A DNA stretch of 64,000 bases from NCBI GenBank assembly GCA_963730685.1, contig CAVSSP010000001.1, forward strand, positions 310,001 through 374,000, written 5' to 3'. This DNA is from Bog-756 sp963730685. Lineage in GTDB: Bacteria > Actinomycetota > Acidimicrobiia > Acidimicrobiales > RAAP-2. The notes beneath the pieces were generated by a model, which did no database searches, was not told the DNA's origin, and saw nothing but the letters and a program-made list of their open reading frames with translations. How positions within the stretch are numbered: the first letter of the stretch is position 1; every line of letters begins with the position of its first letter. The position numbers were made by a program, and so were the translations under genes. Shown here piece after piece: positions 17,285 to 26,437 of this stretch.

Positions 17285-18324
17285 TAGGGCACTTCGAGCG
17301 CCGGCACGACCTCGGCCATGAACCGGCGCAGGGTCTCGTCCCCGGGGAAGTCACGGAGCCACAGGATGATCCCGCGGCAGCCTGCGTCCACGAAGGCCTG
17401 GGTCTTGTCGACCACCTGGTCGACGGTGCCCACCAGGTTGTCGGCCAGGTACTGCTCGGTCGAGGTGCCGCCCCACAGGTCCCCGCCCCCCTCGGACCCG
17501 CACCACGAGAGGACCTCGGACTCGGTGTCGAACAGGCGGCAGTCCGGGCCATGGGTGCGGACGATCTCGTCGTAGGGGCGGCCCACCTCGTCGCAGTACT
17601 GCTCCAGCAGCCCCGACTTGCGGACGAAGCCCTCGAGCCCGACCTGCCAGTTGGTGAGGTCCGCCCTCCGGGCCGCGATCCGCAGGGTGACCTGCTCGCC
17701 ACCTCCGCCCACCAGGATCGGCGGCAACGCCTGGACGGGCTTGGGCTCGCTGTAGGCCCCGTCGAAGTGGAGATGGGTGCCGTCGAAGGTGACGGTCTCC
17801 TCGGTCCAGAGCCGCCGGACCACCTCGAGCGTCTCGTCGAGGACGGCCAGCCGCTCCCGATCCGAGGGGTAGTCGTAGCCGTAGGAGTGGTACTCCTCGT
17901 GGAACCAGCCCGCCCCCATCCCGAGGATGAGCCTCCCTCCGGAGTAGACGTCGATGCAGGCCGCCTCTTTGGCCAACAGGCCGGCGTTCCGGTAGGAGGC
18001 ACACGTGACCAGCTGGCCGAGGCCCACCCGCTCCGTCAGCTGCGACAGGGCGGCCAGCATGGTGAAGGCCTCGAAGACGTGGGTGGGCTCGCGCCGGGGG
18101 ACCGTCTCGACGTGGTCGTAGACCCAGAGGTGGTGGTAGCCGAGGGCCTCGGCCTGTCGGGCCAGTTCCACCGAACGGGCCCATGCGTCACGGCCCTCCC
18201 ACCCGGAGTACTCGAGCTTCCAGCCCTGGGGGACGAACACGCCCAGCTGCAGTCCACCAGCCGGGCCGCCGCCGGCAGGGGCGCCGCCGGGACCGCCGGC
18301 CGTGCCCGGCACGATCACGCTCAT
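17284..18324 (-). CDS. LLM-class (F420-type) oxidoreductase
   Basis: A 346-aa luciferase-like TIM-barrel protein. LQLGVFVPQ, LWVYDHV, RVGLGQLVTCASYRNAGLLA and GGRLILGMGAGW are the usual LLM blocks, close to actinobacterial F420-dependent members. It should carry out a hydride transfer with F420 or flavin; the substrate is unknown. The first 25 residues are a Gly/Pro/Ala-rich extension. The start ATG 18324 overlaps the VOC gene stop (ATGA), making it the last gene of an ADH-VOC-LLM operon. Confidence 0.88.
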   Translation of the reverse strand: MSVIVPGTAGGPGGAPAGGGPAGGLQLGVFVPQGWKLEYSGWEGRDAWARSVELARQAEALGYHHLWVYDHVETVPRREPTHVFEAFTMLAALSQLTERVGLGQLVTCASYRNAGLLAKEAACIDVYSGGRLILGMGAGWFHEEYHSYGYDYPSDRERLAVLDETLEVVRRLWTEETVTFDGTHLHFDGAYSEPKPVQALPPILVGGGGEQVTLRIAARRADLTNWQVGLEGFVRKSGLLEQYCDEVGRPYDEIVRTHGPDCRLFDTESEVLSWCGSEGGGDLWGGTSTEQYLADNLVGTVDQVVDKTQAFVDAGCRGIILWLRDFPGDETLRRFMAEVVPALEVP

Positions 18325-18767
18325 GACGGGAACTCCCACCACTGGACCTCGCACAGCATGGGCAGAAGATAGCCAACGTAGACCGAGTGGATCTTGACCA
18401 CCTCCTGGTCGTCCACGTGGAGGTCGATCAGGTCCACCCGGTCGTCGTGGGCGCCGAAGGCAGCGGCGCGGTCCCGGACGCCCCGGAGCTCGTCCAGCGA
18501 TCCGACGGCGAACCCGAAGTGGTCCATGCGGGGGGCCTGCATCGGCCGGTCGTCGGCGACGAGGAAGATGAACTGGTCCCAGTGGACGCACGACAGGATG
18601 AGCCGTCGGCGGTCCTCGGTCATGACCTCCATCTCCTCGAATCCGAACACCTCGCTCCAGAACCGGCCGATGTCGGCCCGGTTGGTGGCGTCCAGCAGAT
18701 CGGCAGGCATGCTCAAGGCCACGTGGTTGAAGCGGGGGGTGCCGCTCGGGTAGAAGGGATGGGCCAT
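18321..18767 (-). CDS. VOC (glyoxalase/dioxygenase) family protein
   Basis: A 148-aa vicinal-oxygen-chelate fold protein. FNHVALSM at the start and MDHFGFAVGSLDEL in the second module are the paired beta-alpha-beta-beta-beta units, each with a potential metal-binding His. The C-terminal VQWWEF fits the ligand strand. It starts at ATG 18767, sharing one base with the ADH stop (TGATG) and overlapping the LLM gene. Likely a small-molecule lyase, isomerase or dioxygenase working with its operon partners. Confidence 0.82.
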   Translation of the reverse strand: MAHPFYPSGTPRFNHVALSMPADLLDATNRADIGRFWSEVFGFEEMEVMTEDRRRLILSCVHWDQFIFLVADDRPMQAPRMDHFGFAVGSLDELRGVRDRAAAFGAHDDRVDLIDLHVDDQEVVKIHSVYVGYLLPMLCEVQWWEFPS

Positions 18768-19854
18768 CAGGGCTCGCCTCCGGCGTCGGCGTCGGCGTCG
18801 GCGTCGGCGGACAGGTGGGGAACCACCATGACCTTTCCGGCGAACCGGCCCTCGGACAGTCCCACCAGCGCGTCCGACAGCCGGTCGAGCGGCACGTCCT
18901 CGGCCTCGATGAGCCGGTCGGTGGGGAAGCCGTCGGAGGCCAGCAGCGCCAGCGCCTGTTCGAACCCGTCCTTGTCGTAGAGGAACGAACCCACCACCCG
19001 CAGCTCGTTGAGGACGAACCGGTTGGGATCGAAGGCCGGATGATCGAGCCCCGCGCCCACCAGCACCAGCGTCCCCCGCGTCGGAGCTGCTGGAACCCGG
19101 CCTCGATGGCCTCCTTCTTTCCGGAGCACTCGAGGACGACGTGCACGGCCCGGGACGCGGCCTTCTCCGGCTCCCACGGTGCGAACACCTCGAGGTCGGT
19201 CGGGTCGAGGACCTCGGTGGCCCCGAGCCGGCGAGCCAGCTGGCGGCGGCGTTCCCCCGGCTCGACGACGATCACCGGGCCGATCCCCCGGGCCACCAGT
19301 GCGGCGATGGACAGGGCACCGATCGGTCCCGCCCCGATGACCATGACCCGGTCCCCGGGGCCTACCCCCGAACGGGTGATCCCGTGCAGTGCCACGGCCA
19401 TGGGTTCGGCCAGCGCCGCCTGCCGGCCGGTCAGGCCCGGCGGTAGGCGGAGCAGGGACGCCGCTCCGACCAGGACGTAGCCGGCGAAGGCGCCGTCGTG
19501 GCCGCCCCCGACGATCGAGCCCTGGTGCTCGCACTGGGAGGGCTTGCCCTCCAGGCAGCGCCGGCAGTGACCGCAGCGGGGCGAGGTCCCCCCGACCACC
19601 GCCTGGCCGATCTCCCAGCCCTCCACCCCCGGCCCGAGGGCGGCGATGGTGCCGCTGAATTCGTGTCCGGCCACCAGCCCGGGCTTGCCCCACCCCTCCA
19701 GGAGCATGTGGATGTCCGTGCCGCAGATGCCGCAGTGGTCCACCGCGACCAGCACCTCGCCGGCACCGGGTCGGGGCACCGACCGCTCCTCGACCACCAC
19801 TTCACCGGGCTGCCGGTACACGGCCACCGGCATGGCCTCGGGCAGATCCGTCAC
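18767..19854 (-). CDS. zinc-dependent alcohol dehydrogenase (frameshifted)
   Basis: A medium-chain zinc dehydrogenase of about 362 aa once repaired. The N-terminal frame holds catalytic zinc ligands (DHCGICGTDIH, GHEFSG), the four-Cys structural zinc loop (CGHCRRCLEGKPSQC) and the NAD fold GAGPIGALS. After FQQLRRGG the frame fails and the protein continues in another frame as TLVLVGAGLDHP. The break sits in a run of five G on the coding strand (19073-19077), where six would restore the frame. The C-terminus ends in a (DA)n repeat encoded by GGCGTC units. First gene of the ADH-VOC-LLM operon, start ATG 19854. Confidence 0.8.
18781..18810. repeat. GGCGTC hexanucleotide microsatellite
   Basis: Four to five tandem GGCGTC units encode the alternating Asp-Ala tail at the very C-terminus of the zinc dehydrogenase. 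Such short units are prone to slippage, so copy number may vary between strains. Confidence 0.75.
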
Positions 19855-20002
19855 GATGCATGTCCTCCCCTGGGGGCCAGGTGACCGGCGCCATCCCGGC
19901 TGCCGACCGGCCCGGCGTCACTCTAGGCCAGGCCGCCGCACGGACACCCGGCACCGGGTCGGGACCGACCCGCGGACACCGGATTGCTCTACGTTTGTGG
20001 GC

Positions 20003-20995
20003 GTGCCGACCCCACCATCGTCCGAGCGCTACGACCACATGGAGTACCGCCGCTGCGGTCGGAGCGGCCTCAAGCTTCCCCTGGTCTCGCTCGGGCTGTG
20101 GCAGAACTTCGGCGATGCCCGCCCGGCCGACGAGGTGGAGTCCATGCTCACCCGCGCCTTCGACCTGGGCGTGACCCACTTCGATCTGGCCAACAACTAC
20201 GGGCCGCCGTACGGCGCGGCCGAGACGAGTGCCAGCCGGGTCCTCAACGGCTCGTTGGCCCCGTACCGTGACGAGTTGATCATCTCGACCAAGGCCGGCT
20301 ACGACATGTGGCCCGGCCCCTACGGCGACGGGGGCTCGCGCAAGTACATGTCGGCCAGCCTGGACGCCAGCCTCGGACGGCTGGGCCTCGACTACGTGGA
20401 CATCTTCTACTCGCACCGCTTCGACCCCGAGACCCCGCTCGAGGAGACCATGGGTGCCCTGGACTCGGCGGTGCGTCAGGGCAAGGCGCTCTATGCCGGC
20501 ATCTCGTCCTACCCGCCCGACCAGACGGTGGCGGCGGCGGACATCCTCGCCCAGATGGGGACCCCGCTGCTGATCCACCAGCCGCCGTACTCGATGTTCA
20601 ACCGGTGGATCGAGCACGGCCTGCTGGATACGTTCGGCCGGCTCGAGATCGGGTGCATCGTCTTCTCCCCGCTGTCCCAGGGCCTCCTCACCGACCGGTA
20701 CCTGGATGGGGTTCCGGTCGGATCGAGGGCCAGCCAGCCGGGCACCCTCGATGCCGGCCAACTGGACGAGCAGGTCCTCGACCGGGTCCGCGCCCTCAAC
20801 GACGTTGCGCAGTCGCGTGGCCAGACCATGGCCCAGCTGGCCCTGGCCTGGACGCTCAGGGACCCGCGGGTGACCTCCACCCTCATCGGGGCCAGCAGTC
20901 TCGCCCAGTTGGAGGAGAACGTGGCCACCATCGACTCGCTCGAGCTCTCCTCCGACGAGCTCGAGGAGATCGACGGGATCCTCACCGTCCGCTAG
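20003..20995 (+). CDS. aldo/keto reductase, YghZ/L-glyceraldehyde 3-phosphate reductase type
   Basis: A 330-aa aldo/keto reductase. YRRCGRSGLKLP at the start, HFDLANNYGPPYGAAE, STKAGYDMWPGPYG and FYSHRFDPETP are hallmarks of the YghZ/gpr group. That group reduces L-glyceraldehyde 3-phosphate and methylglyoxal with NADPH. GTG 20003 gives the usual N-terminus for the group; ATG 20039 and GTG 19997 are alternatives. It is divergent from the zinc dehydrogenase operon and converges on the SRPBCC gene. Confidence 0.9.
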   Translation: MPTPPSSERYDHMEYRRCGRSGLKLPLVSLGLWQNFGDARPADEVESMLTRAFDLGVTHFDLANNYGPPYGAAETSASRVLNGSLAPYRDELIISTKAGYDMWPGPYGDGGSRKYMSASLDASLGRLGLDYVDIFYSHRFDPETPLEETMGALDSAVRQGKALYAGISSYPPDQTVAAADILAQMGTPLLIHQPPYSMFNRWIEHGLLDTFGRLEIGCIVFSPLSQGLLTDRYLDGVPVGSRASQPGTLDAGQLDEQVLDRVRALNDVAQSRGQTMAQLALAWTLRDPRVTSTLIGASSLAQLEENVATIDSLELSSDELEEIDGILTVR

Positions 20996-21009
20996 GCGCG
21001 GCGGTCCGG

Positions 21010-21444
21010 TCAGCCCTCCATGGGGAGGTCGGGACCGGCGTCCCCACCGGCCGCCACCACGGCCAGACGGCCCAGGTAGTGGTCCCACCCGTTGGTGTGG
21101 TCGCCCACGGCGTCCTCGGGCAGCCCCCGGTGCACGAACCGGACGCGCGTCTTGTCGCCGTCGGGGACCAGGGTGATCTCCACCTCGGTGGATCCGGCCG
21201 GGATGGGATGGTCGGGCTCGTCCCACCCGAAGGTGAAGACCACCTTCTCTTCCGGGACCACCTCGATGAACGTGCCGACCGACGGGTGTCTGCCCTGGAC
21301 CAGCACCTGGTAGGTACCGCCCGGCCTGGGATCCAGTTCGGCGTCCGTGCCCATCCACCGGAGGTGGAGCTCGGGGTCGACGAGGTAGGGGAAGATGGTC
21401 GCCGGGGTGGCGTCCATCACGACCTCTCGCATCAATTCAGCCAT
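21010..21444 (-). CDS. SRPBCC/AHSA1-like ligand-binding protein
   Basis: A 144-aa START-fold protein. MREVVMDATPATIFPYLVDPELHLRWMG and VVFTFGWDEP are typical of the AHSA1/Aha1 branch, and GWDHYLGRLA is the final helix. It is translationally coupled to the ArsR gene upstream through an 8-bp overlap. ArsR-SRPBCC pairs are common in actinobacteria and usually respond to a small hydrophobic compound. A second, similar module with the same 8-bp overlap lies at 44574-45423. Confidence 0.85.
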   Translation of the reverse strand: MAELMREVVMDATPATIFPYLVDPELHLRWMGTDAELDPRPGGTYQVLVQGRHPSVGTFIEVVPEEKVVFTFGWDEPDHPIPAGSTEVEITLVPDGDKTRVRFVHRGLPEDAVGDHTNGWDHYLGRLAVVAAGGDAGPDLPMEG

Positions 21445-21814
21445 CGTGGGTTCCTTTCGTCTGGTGGGGTGATCCTGTCGAGGCGGGTAGGTCGGATACC
21501 TGCGCCGACTCGACCAGGTCTTGCAGGCGGCCCAGGCTCTCGGACCAGTACCCGTCGAGGAATCGGCGGAGCCGGTCCATCTCTCTGTGGTTGGCCCGGT
21601 AGAGGCGCCGGGTCCCGTCCCGCCGCTCGGTGACCATCTGGGCGTGGCGCAGGACGCCGAGATGTTGCGAGACGGCCGATCGGGTGATGTCGTCGAAATG
21701 CACGGCGATCTGGGCGGCGGGTAGCTCCTCGGTCCACACCAGGCGGAGGATCTCCCTCCGCCGGGGATCGGCCAGGGCCTTGAACGCGGTGTCCATGGAC
21801 AAAGCATAAGCCAT
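21437..21814 (-). CDS. ArsR-family transcriptional regulator
   Basis: A 125-aa winged-helix repressor: FKALADPRRREILRLV, then the recognition helix ITRSAVSQHLGVLRHAQMV and wing ERRDGTRRLY. It lacks the Cys pairs of metal-sensing ArsR proteins, matching the branch paired with SRPBCC genes. ATG 21814 is the first start; ATG 21796 (MDTAFKALAD) is more typical of the family and would place the palindrome at 21817-21826 in the promoter. It is likely autoregulated. Confidence 0.88.
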   Translation of the reverse strand: MAYALSMDTAFKALADPRRREILRLVWTEELPAAQIAVHFDDITRSAVSQHLGVLRHAQMVTERRDGTRRLYRANHREMDRLRRFLDGYWSESLGRLQDLVESAQVSDLPASTGSPHQTKGTHDG

Positions 21815-21816
21815 TG

Positions 21817-21826
21817 CTTACGTAAG
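21817..21826. promoter_or_regulatory. palindrome upstream of ArsR gene
   Basis: CTTACGTAAG is a perfect 10-bp palindrome a few bases upstream of the ArsR start. Its TAAG half resembles the GGTAAG/CTTACC dyad before the second ArsR gene (45432-45449), which supports an ArsR operator. Confidence 0.5.
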
Positions 21827-21959
21827 TGTCAACTAACGGAGTGACGGCGTCGGAACCGGGCCATGTCGCGACGGCCGGTACCGCCACCGCCGGGACCGCT
21901 CCCGGCCACGGCGTTCCAGGCCATGCCCGGACGGAGGATCCCGGAGGCGCCGTCCCGAG

Positions 21960-22638
21960 TCAGCGTGTGACGACGAGATCCAGGGCCTCCGGGTCGGAGA
22001 TCCGGATGGCTCCCGACGACACGACGATCCACCCCTGGCGCTGAAAGTCCTGGAGACACACATTGACCCTCTGCCGGCTGGCGCCGACGGTCGAGGCCAG
22101 ATGGGTCTGGGTGACCTTGATCGTGGGCGACGAGTCGCTCGCATTGTCCAGCAGGTATCTCGCCACCCGTTGGCGTACGTCCAGGAACACGAGGTCTGCC
22201 GCGATGCCGTTCATCCTCCTGGCCATGTCGGCCAGGTGCTGCAGCATGGCGACGGCCACCGCGTTCCGCTGTTCGATCAGCCCCATGACGACCGAGCGGC
22301 TCAGCATCATGCCCGCGCTCGGCCGCGTGGCGATCACCGTCGCCGAGCGCGGTGTTTCCGACAGCATGCCGAGCTCCCCTATGGTCTCGCCGGGCAGCAC
22401 CAGCCCGAGGATGAACTCGGTCCCGTCGCTCGAGAAATTGGCACACCTTGAGCTGGCCGGAGGTCAGGATGAGCATGGAGTCGGCCGACGCGCCCTCGAC
22501 GTACACGACCTGGTTCTTGCCGAACCGGAGCGGGACGCACTGCCCCGAGAGTCGTACCCGGTCCTCCGGGGCCAGGACACCGAGGACCTTCGAGGATGCG
22601 AGCAGGTTCTGATCGCTGGTCGGAATGTCTCTGGGCAC
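21960..22638 (-). CDS. Crp/Fnr-family regulator (frameshifted)
   Basis: A cyclic-nucleotide-type beta-roll (residues about 25-110, FGKNQVVYVEGASADSMLILTSGQLKVC) followed by dimer helix and winged helix-turn-helix (VTQTHLASTVGASRQRVNVCLQDFQRQG). One base too many near 22434 breaks the frame between LKVCQF and SSDGTEFILG; removing it restores a family protein of about 225 aa. The GTG start is at 22638. The helix-turn-helix is well preserved, which argues for recent damage or a sequence error. Divergent from the 72-aa gene at 22905; the 266-bp gap holds no clear boxes. Confidence 0.78.
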
Positions 22639-22904
22639 GTCGGCCTCCAGGCCTGGGCGCGATCGGGGCGGGCGGTCACCCAAACTATTGCAGACCCCGA
22701 TCCCCCCGAATCGGCTGTTCCGTGACCCGACGGACGGGACGTCCATGGCCAGAGTCGTGTCGGATCACCGGGAAATCGGTGTCGGAGCGGGGGAAGCCGG
22801 AATTCGTCCGCAACTGTCGCACCGGCGACAGACGCGGCGCCCGATCAGGCGCAGCATGGGCCTCAGGCTCAGTTCGGGTCCAACCATCCCAGAGGAGGCG
22901 GGCC

Positions 22905-23123
22905 ATGGAACAACATCGGGGAACGTTGCGGCAGTCGGTGTCGAGGGTGCTCGGTCACTTCACGCTCGAGTACCTACCCGAGGACCCGAAGCTGGCGTCC
23001 GGCTCGATGTCCCTGGTGCTGGCCAGGGGAGCGGACCTGAGCATCCACGGCTGTCCGCACCGCTGCGTCGCCAATCCGACGCCGAGTGTCTGCACACGCG
23101 TCACCCCCTCGGGGAGGTACTGA
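22905..23123 (+). CDS. 72-aa protein of unknown function
   Basis: A small reading frame with a strong GAGGAGG ribosome site (22892-22898) about 6 bases before ATG 22905. The product is basic and hydrophilic, with two Cys near GCPHRCVANP and no helix-turn-helix or membrane segment. Its TGA shares bases with the ATG of the next gene (TGATG), so both are translated together. No family is recognised. Confidence 0.55.
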   Translation: MEQHRGTLRQSVSRVLGHFTLEYLPEDPKLASGSMSLVLARGADLSIHGCPHRCVANPTPSVCTRVTPSGRY

Positions 23124-23593
23124 TGGTGCTCCACCCGGTCCTGGACCAGCGACTCGAGCTCCTCCGGGGCGTCGGCCTGTTCTCCAGCTGCACGAGAGGT
23201 GAGTTGCGGAGCATCGAGTCCCTCACCACGATCCAGGATGTCCCGGCGGGGAAGGTCCTGACCAAGCAGGGAGCCGCCGGCCGGGAGTTCTTCGTCATCG
23301 TGGACGGCGCTGCCGTGGTCTTCAGGCACGGGCTCGAGATCGCTCGGATCGGGCCGGGATCCTTCTTCGGAGAGTTGGCCCTCCTCGACGGGGGCGAGCG
23401 CACCGCCACGGTGGTAGCGGACACCGAGATGGTGCTGGCGGTGCTGTCTCGCAGCGACTTCAAGTCCCTCCAGCTGTCCGCCCCCTCGGTGGCCTACAAG
23501 CTCCTCGCCGAAGTCGGACAGCGGCTGCGCGGTATCTACGCCATGCTCTCGGCCGAGTCGTTGACGACGCTCACCGAGCTTCGCTCGTTGTAG
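23123..23593 (+). CDS. stand-alone cyclic nucleotide-binding domain protein
   Basis: A 156-aa protein consisting almost wholly of a cNMP-binding beta-roll: TTIQDVPAGKVLTKQGAAGREFFVIVDG, then FFGELALLDGGERTATVVA, which is the phosphate-binding cassette region, and a C-terminal helix. There is no DNA-binding domain, unlike the divergent Crp-like gene. It may be a small cAMP or cGMP sensor or act on partner proteins. Coupled to the upstream 72-aa gene. Confidence 0.85.
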   Translation: MVLHPVLDQRLELLRGVGLFSSCTRGELRSIESLTTIQDVPAGKVLTKQGAAGREFFVIVDGAAVVFRHGLEIARIGPGSFFGELALLDGGERTATVVADTEMVLAVLSRSDFKSLQLSAPSVAYKLLAEVGQRLRGIYAMLSAESLTTLTELRSL

Positions 23594-23639
23594 GTCGAGC
23601 CGTTCGCCGTCGGTCGGCCGTCAGGGCGTGACCGCCCGG

Positions 23640-24899
23640 TCAGGTCCGGCGGAGCTCCACCGGCGTGCCCCGGTCCTCGAACACGTAGTCGGCACCGGTG
23701 CTGAACCGGGTCAGCGTGACCTCGCCGGGCGTCGGCGCCTCGGTGTCGGACCTCACCACCTCGACGACCAGTTGCTCCCCGTCGTCGGAACGCGCCTCAC
23801 ATCGGAATCGCCTGTCGACGGCCTGGACGATGGAGTCGAGCGGCCCCAGGTGATGGCCGTCGACCATCGACGGCCATGCCCCGTCCGCCTGGGCCGGGGA
23901 CCGGCGGTCGAGGTGGATGGTGAGGCTGGCGTCGCCGACGGCGACGGTGCACCCGGTGTAGGAGGTGGGGAGCAGCGCCGGGTGGAGGGCGACCAGCTGG
24001 GCGGCATCCTCCAGAGTGGCGCCGAGCTCGAGGGCGGCCCGGATTCGGGCGGCCGCCACCCCGGCGACGCCGGTGAACTGTTTGCGCCCGAACTCCACCG
24101 CCTCGGCGTCGTCGGCGGTGCGCTTTCGGACGGCGGCGAGGAACGCCAGCACGAGGAGGTGTCCCTGCAGGCACACCTCTTCGACGATCCGGGTCAACGC
24201 CGAGGCGGACCAGTCGGAGAAGTCCAGATCGGCCACGAGGGGCCCGGTGTAGTCGTGCCGGCCGGGATCGTCGGGGTCGATGGCGGCGAGCTCGAGGCGG
24301 GCCGCCCGGGTCCGACCGAGCGACAGCGCCTCAGGGGGCACCGGCAGCGGTGGATGGCTGTCCTCGATGGCCACCTCCCAGTGGCAGTGCGGCGTGCGGT
24401 CGGACGGTATCCGCGGTGGTCGGTGGATCGGCCGGACCTGCGCCAGGGCGTTGGTGGCGATGGCGGTCGCCTCGAACGTCGGGTCCTCGATGTCGTGGCA
24501 CATGGCGACCACGTACTCGGGACCCATCGGCTCCACATCCATGAGGGCTCCGCAGTGGTCGAGCCAGAACTCGCCGTGGTCGTGATCGATGACGAGGTAG
24601 CGGAAGTCCATGAACTGCGGGGGGGCGCCGACGTCGATCTGCATCCCCTTGAAGACGGTCTCCACCGAGTCCCCCTCGAAGCCGAGCGCCCGCTGCGTGC
24701 GGGCGGTGTAGACGGGACTCGCCCCCATCCACTCCTCGATGGCGATGTCGCGCATCACGTCCCGTCCGAACTCGCCGATCAGGTGGGGCATGCTGGCCCG
24801 GTCGATCAGGTGGCCGGCCAGGAGATATTCAGGGACCAGTGCGGCCAGCTGTGCCCGGTCGAGGCGGCGCAGCCCCGGTTCGACGTCCATGGAGCCCAT
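23640..24899 (-). CDS. conserved-looking protein of unknown function
   Basis: A 419-aa soluble protein that I do not recognise. It has a His/Cys/Asp-rich centre (DHDHGEFWLDHCGALMDVEP and AMCHDIEDP, then HCHWEVAIED) suggesting metal or substrate binding, and a helical part (LVLAFLAAVRKR). The C-terminus is a beta-rich segment ending in PVELRRT. ATG 24899 (MGSMDVEP) is the likely start; the frame is open up to 24968. It converges on the cNMP-domain gene. No signal peptide or membrane helix is seen. The 362 bp to the next gene hold nothing I can identify. Confidence 0.6.
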   Translation of the reverse strand: MGSMDVEPGLRRLDRAQLAALVPEYLLAGHLIDRASMPHLIGEFGRDVMRDIAIEEWMGASPVYTARTQRALGFEGDSVETVFKGMQIDVGAPPQFMDFRYLVIDHDHGEFWLDHCGALMDVEPMGPEYVVAMCHDIEDPTFEATAIATNALAQVRPIHRPPRIPSDRTPHCHWEVAIEDSHPPLPVPPEALSLGRTRAARLELAAIDPDDPGRHDYTGPLVADLDFSDWSASALTRIVEEVCLQGHLLVLAFLAAVRKRTADDAEAVEFGRKQFTGVAGVAAARIRAALELGATLEDAAQLVALHPALLPTSYTGCTVAVGDASLTIHLDRRSPAQADGAWPSMVDGHHLGPLDSIVQAVDRRFRCEARSDDGEQLVVEVVRSDTEAPTPGEVTLTRFSTGADYVFEDRGTPVELRRT

Positions 24900-25261
24900 A
24901 CTGCCACTCGCTCGGGCGGCGGGTGCCACCGACGCAGTAGGGCTCGGTCTGACTCGAGGCCCTCCCACCGCGGGGCGGGCGCCGCCACGCCAACGCCCCG
25001 ATCAAGATTTCCATCGCTGATCCGGTTGTCCCGGGCCGCGGTCACCCGCAGGTGGTGGCAGAACCGGCCGCTCGTCCTGGCACTCGATTTGGCCCGGCTC
25101 GCCCACATCGCCCTCGACCGGCTGATGGGCGTCCGGCCTGAGGTACGACGACCACTTCCAGCCACCTAACCTCGGAATGTTGGGTGACCGGAGTCCGACG
25201 TCCTCAACGGTGGCGGGGGTGGTGTCGTCGATGGCGGGGTCACCGACGTTCGCGGCGCGAC

Positions 25262-25912
25262 TCATCCTGTGGTCAGCGGCGGCTGCGGTTGGCTGTCACT
25301 CCGACCGCCCTGACTGTCGGCGAGCACGGCCCGCATCGCCCTCCGGCACCGTTCGGCTGCTTCGGGGACCGCCGACAGGTAGGTGGCGGTCTTCACCGAC
25401 GAGGTGAGTGCCTGGAGGATGTAGGCCACCGTGTCGGCGTCGGTTGAACCCGGAAGTTGGGAGCGCTCGATGGCGTGGCGGACCTCGGCGGCCAGGGTGC
25501 GATGCCACAGGTTCAGGTACCCGGCGAGGCGCTCATGCACCGGGCCGTCCTGACCGGCGAACTCCATGGACGCTGTGGCGATGAGGCAGCCGCCCGGATA
25601 GGGCGGGCGCGCCGAGTACTCGCTCCAGGTGTCGCAGACGGCCAGGAGCCGCGGTCGACCGGTCGGCTCGGAGAGCGCAGGGTCCCACACCAGGCTCCGG
25701 AAGATCTCGGACCCGAGGTCGATGGTGGCCAGTTGGAGTTCCTCCATGGTGCCGAAGTGGCCGATCACACCGGACTTGCTCATGTCCAGGTCGGTGGCCA
25801 GCCGGCCGATGCTGATCCCTCCGAGGCCTTCGACGGAGGCGATGTCGGCCGCCTTGCGGAGGATCTTCTCCCGCGTCGAGCGGGCTGCCTCCACGGACCG
25901 ACGACCTGCCAT
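25262..25912 (-). CDS. TetR/AcrR-family regulator
   Basis: A 216-aa repressor. The N-terminal helix-turn-helix (REKILRKAADIASVEGLGGISIGRLATDLDMSKSG) is complete and followed by an all-helical ligand domain with PYPGGCLIATASMEF. The latter motif is common in the TetR_C branch that responds to small hydrophobic ligands. It is divergent from the 150-aa gene at 25985 across a 72-bp gap holding a long inverted repeat, so it probably represses both genes. Confidence 0.9.
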   Translation of the reverse strand: MAGRRSVEAARSTREKILRKAADIASVEGLGGISIGRLATDLDMSKSGVIGHFGTMEELQLATIDLGSEIFRSLVWDPALSEPTGRPRLLAVCDTWSEYSARPPYPGGCLIATASMEFAGQDGPVHERLAGYLNLWHRTLAAEVRHAIERSQLPGSTDADTVAYILQALTSSVKTATYLSAVPEAAERCRRAMRAVLADSQGGRSDSQPQPPLTTG

Positions 25913-25923
25913 AACTCCATTAT

Positions 25924-25971
25924 AGCGAACAATCGATCGCTAATCACTTGACGTACGATCGATCGTTCGCT
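25924..25971. promoter_or_regulatory. inverted repeat operator between tetR and 25985 gene
   Basis: The left arm at 25924-25939 (AGCGAAC then ATCGATCG) is mirrored at 25956-25971 with one mismatch, around a 16-base centre. TetR family operators are often such dyads in a divergent promoter, and this one fills most of the gap between the two genes. Confidence 0.55.
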
Positions 25972-25984
25972 AACACCTCGACGT

Positions 25985-26437
25985 ATGAGAACGACAGAGA
26001 TCGCCCCGCTCGACAAGCGGCACTGGCGACGGCTGGAGCGGCGGGCCGTCGCCGCCTACGAGCGACAGCTGGTCTCCACACTGCAGAGGTTGGGTGAAGA
26101 GGGGACACCGGTGTCGCACGTCGAGATCGTCGCTGGACGGGCCGGGACCATGCTGAGCCTCGACCTGCCCGAGCACCGGTTGGCGCTTGCCGGTACGGGC
26201 TCCGGCGCCTGGGCCGCCCTGTGCCCACCGGGCGAACTCGGTTCGCCGGCCATGATGCTGTCGGACGCCGGCCGCTACGGGCGCGCCTGGTGGCTGACCC
26301 TCCGTGTCGGAGGTGGGGTGGTGACCGTCCTCGGCTCCCATATCCGGCTCATTCCCCACACCTACGGTGACGCGGCCCGGGATGACCCGTCCGGCCCTGT
26401 CGGCTCCATGCTCGGCACCGACCGGCGTGCTGGGTGA
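25985..26437 (+). CDS. 150-aa protein divergent from TetR, unknown function
   Basis: ATG 25985 begins a protein with a basic N-terminus (LDKRHWRRLERRAVAAYERQLV). A mixed region follows with SLDLPEHRLALAGTG and a hydrophobic strand (RAWWLTLRVGGGVVTVLG). There is no signal peptide. Divergent placement beside the TetR gene and its operator suggests that it is the regulated gene. No family is recognised; it could be a small soluble enzyme or binding protein. Confidence 0.6.
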   Translation: MRTTEIAPLDKRHWRRLERRAVAAYERQLVSTLQRLGEEGTPVSHVEIVAGRAGTMLSLDLPEHRLALAGTGSGAWAALCPPGELGSPAMMLSDAGRYGRAWWLTLRVGGGVVTVLGSHIRLIPHTYGDAARDDPSGPVGSMLGTDRRAG

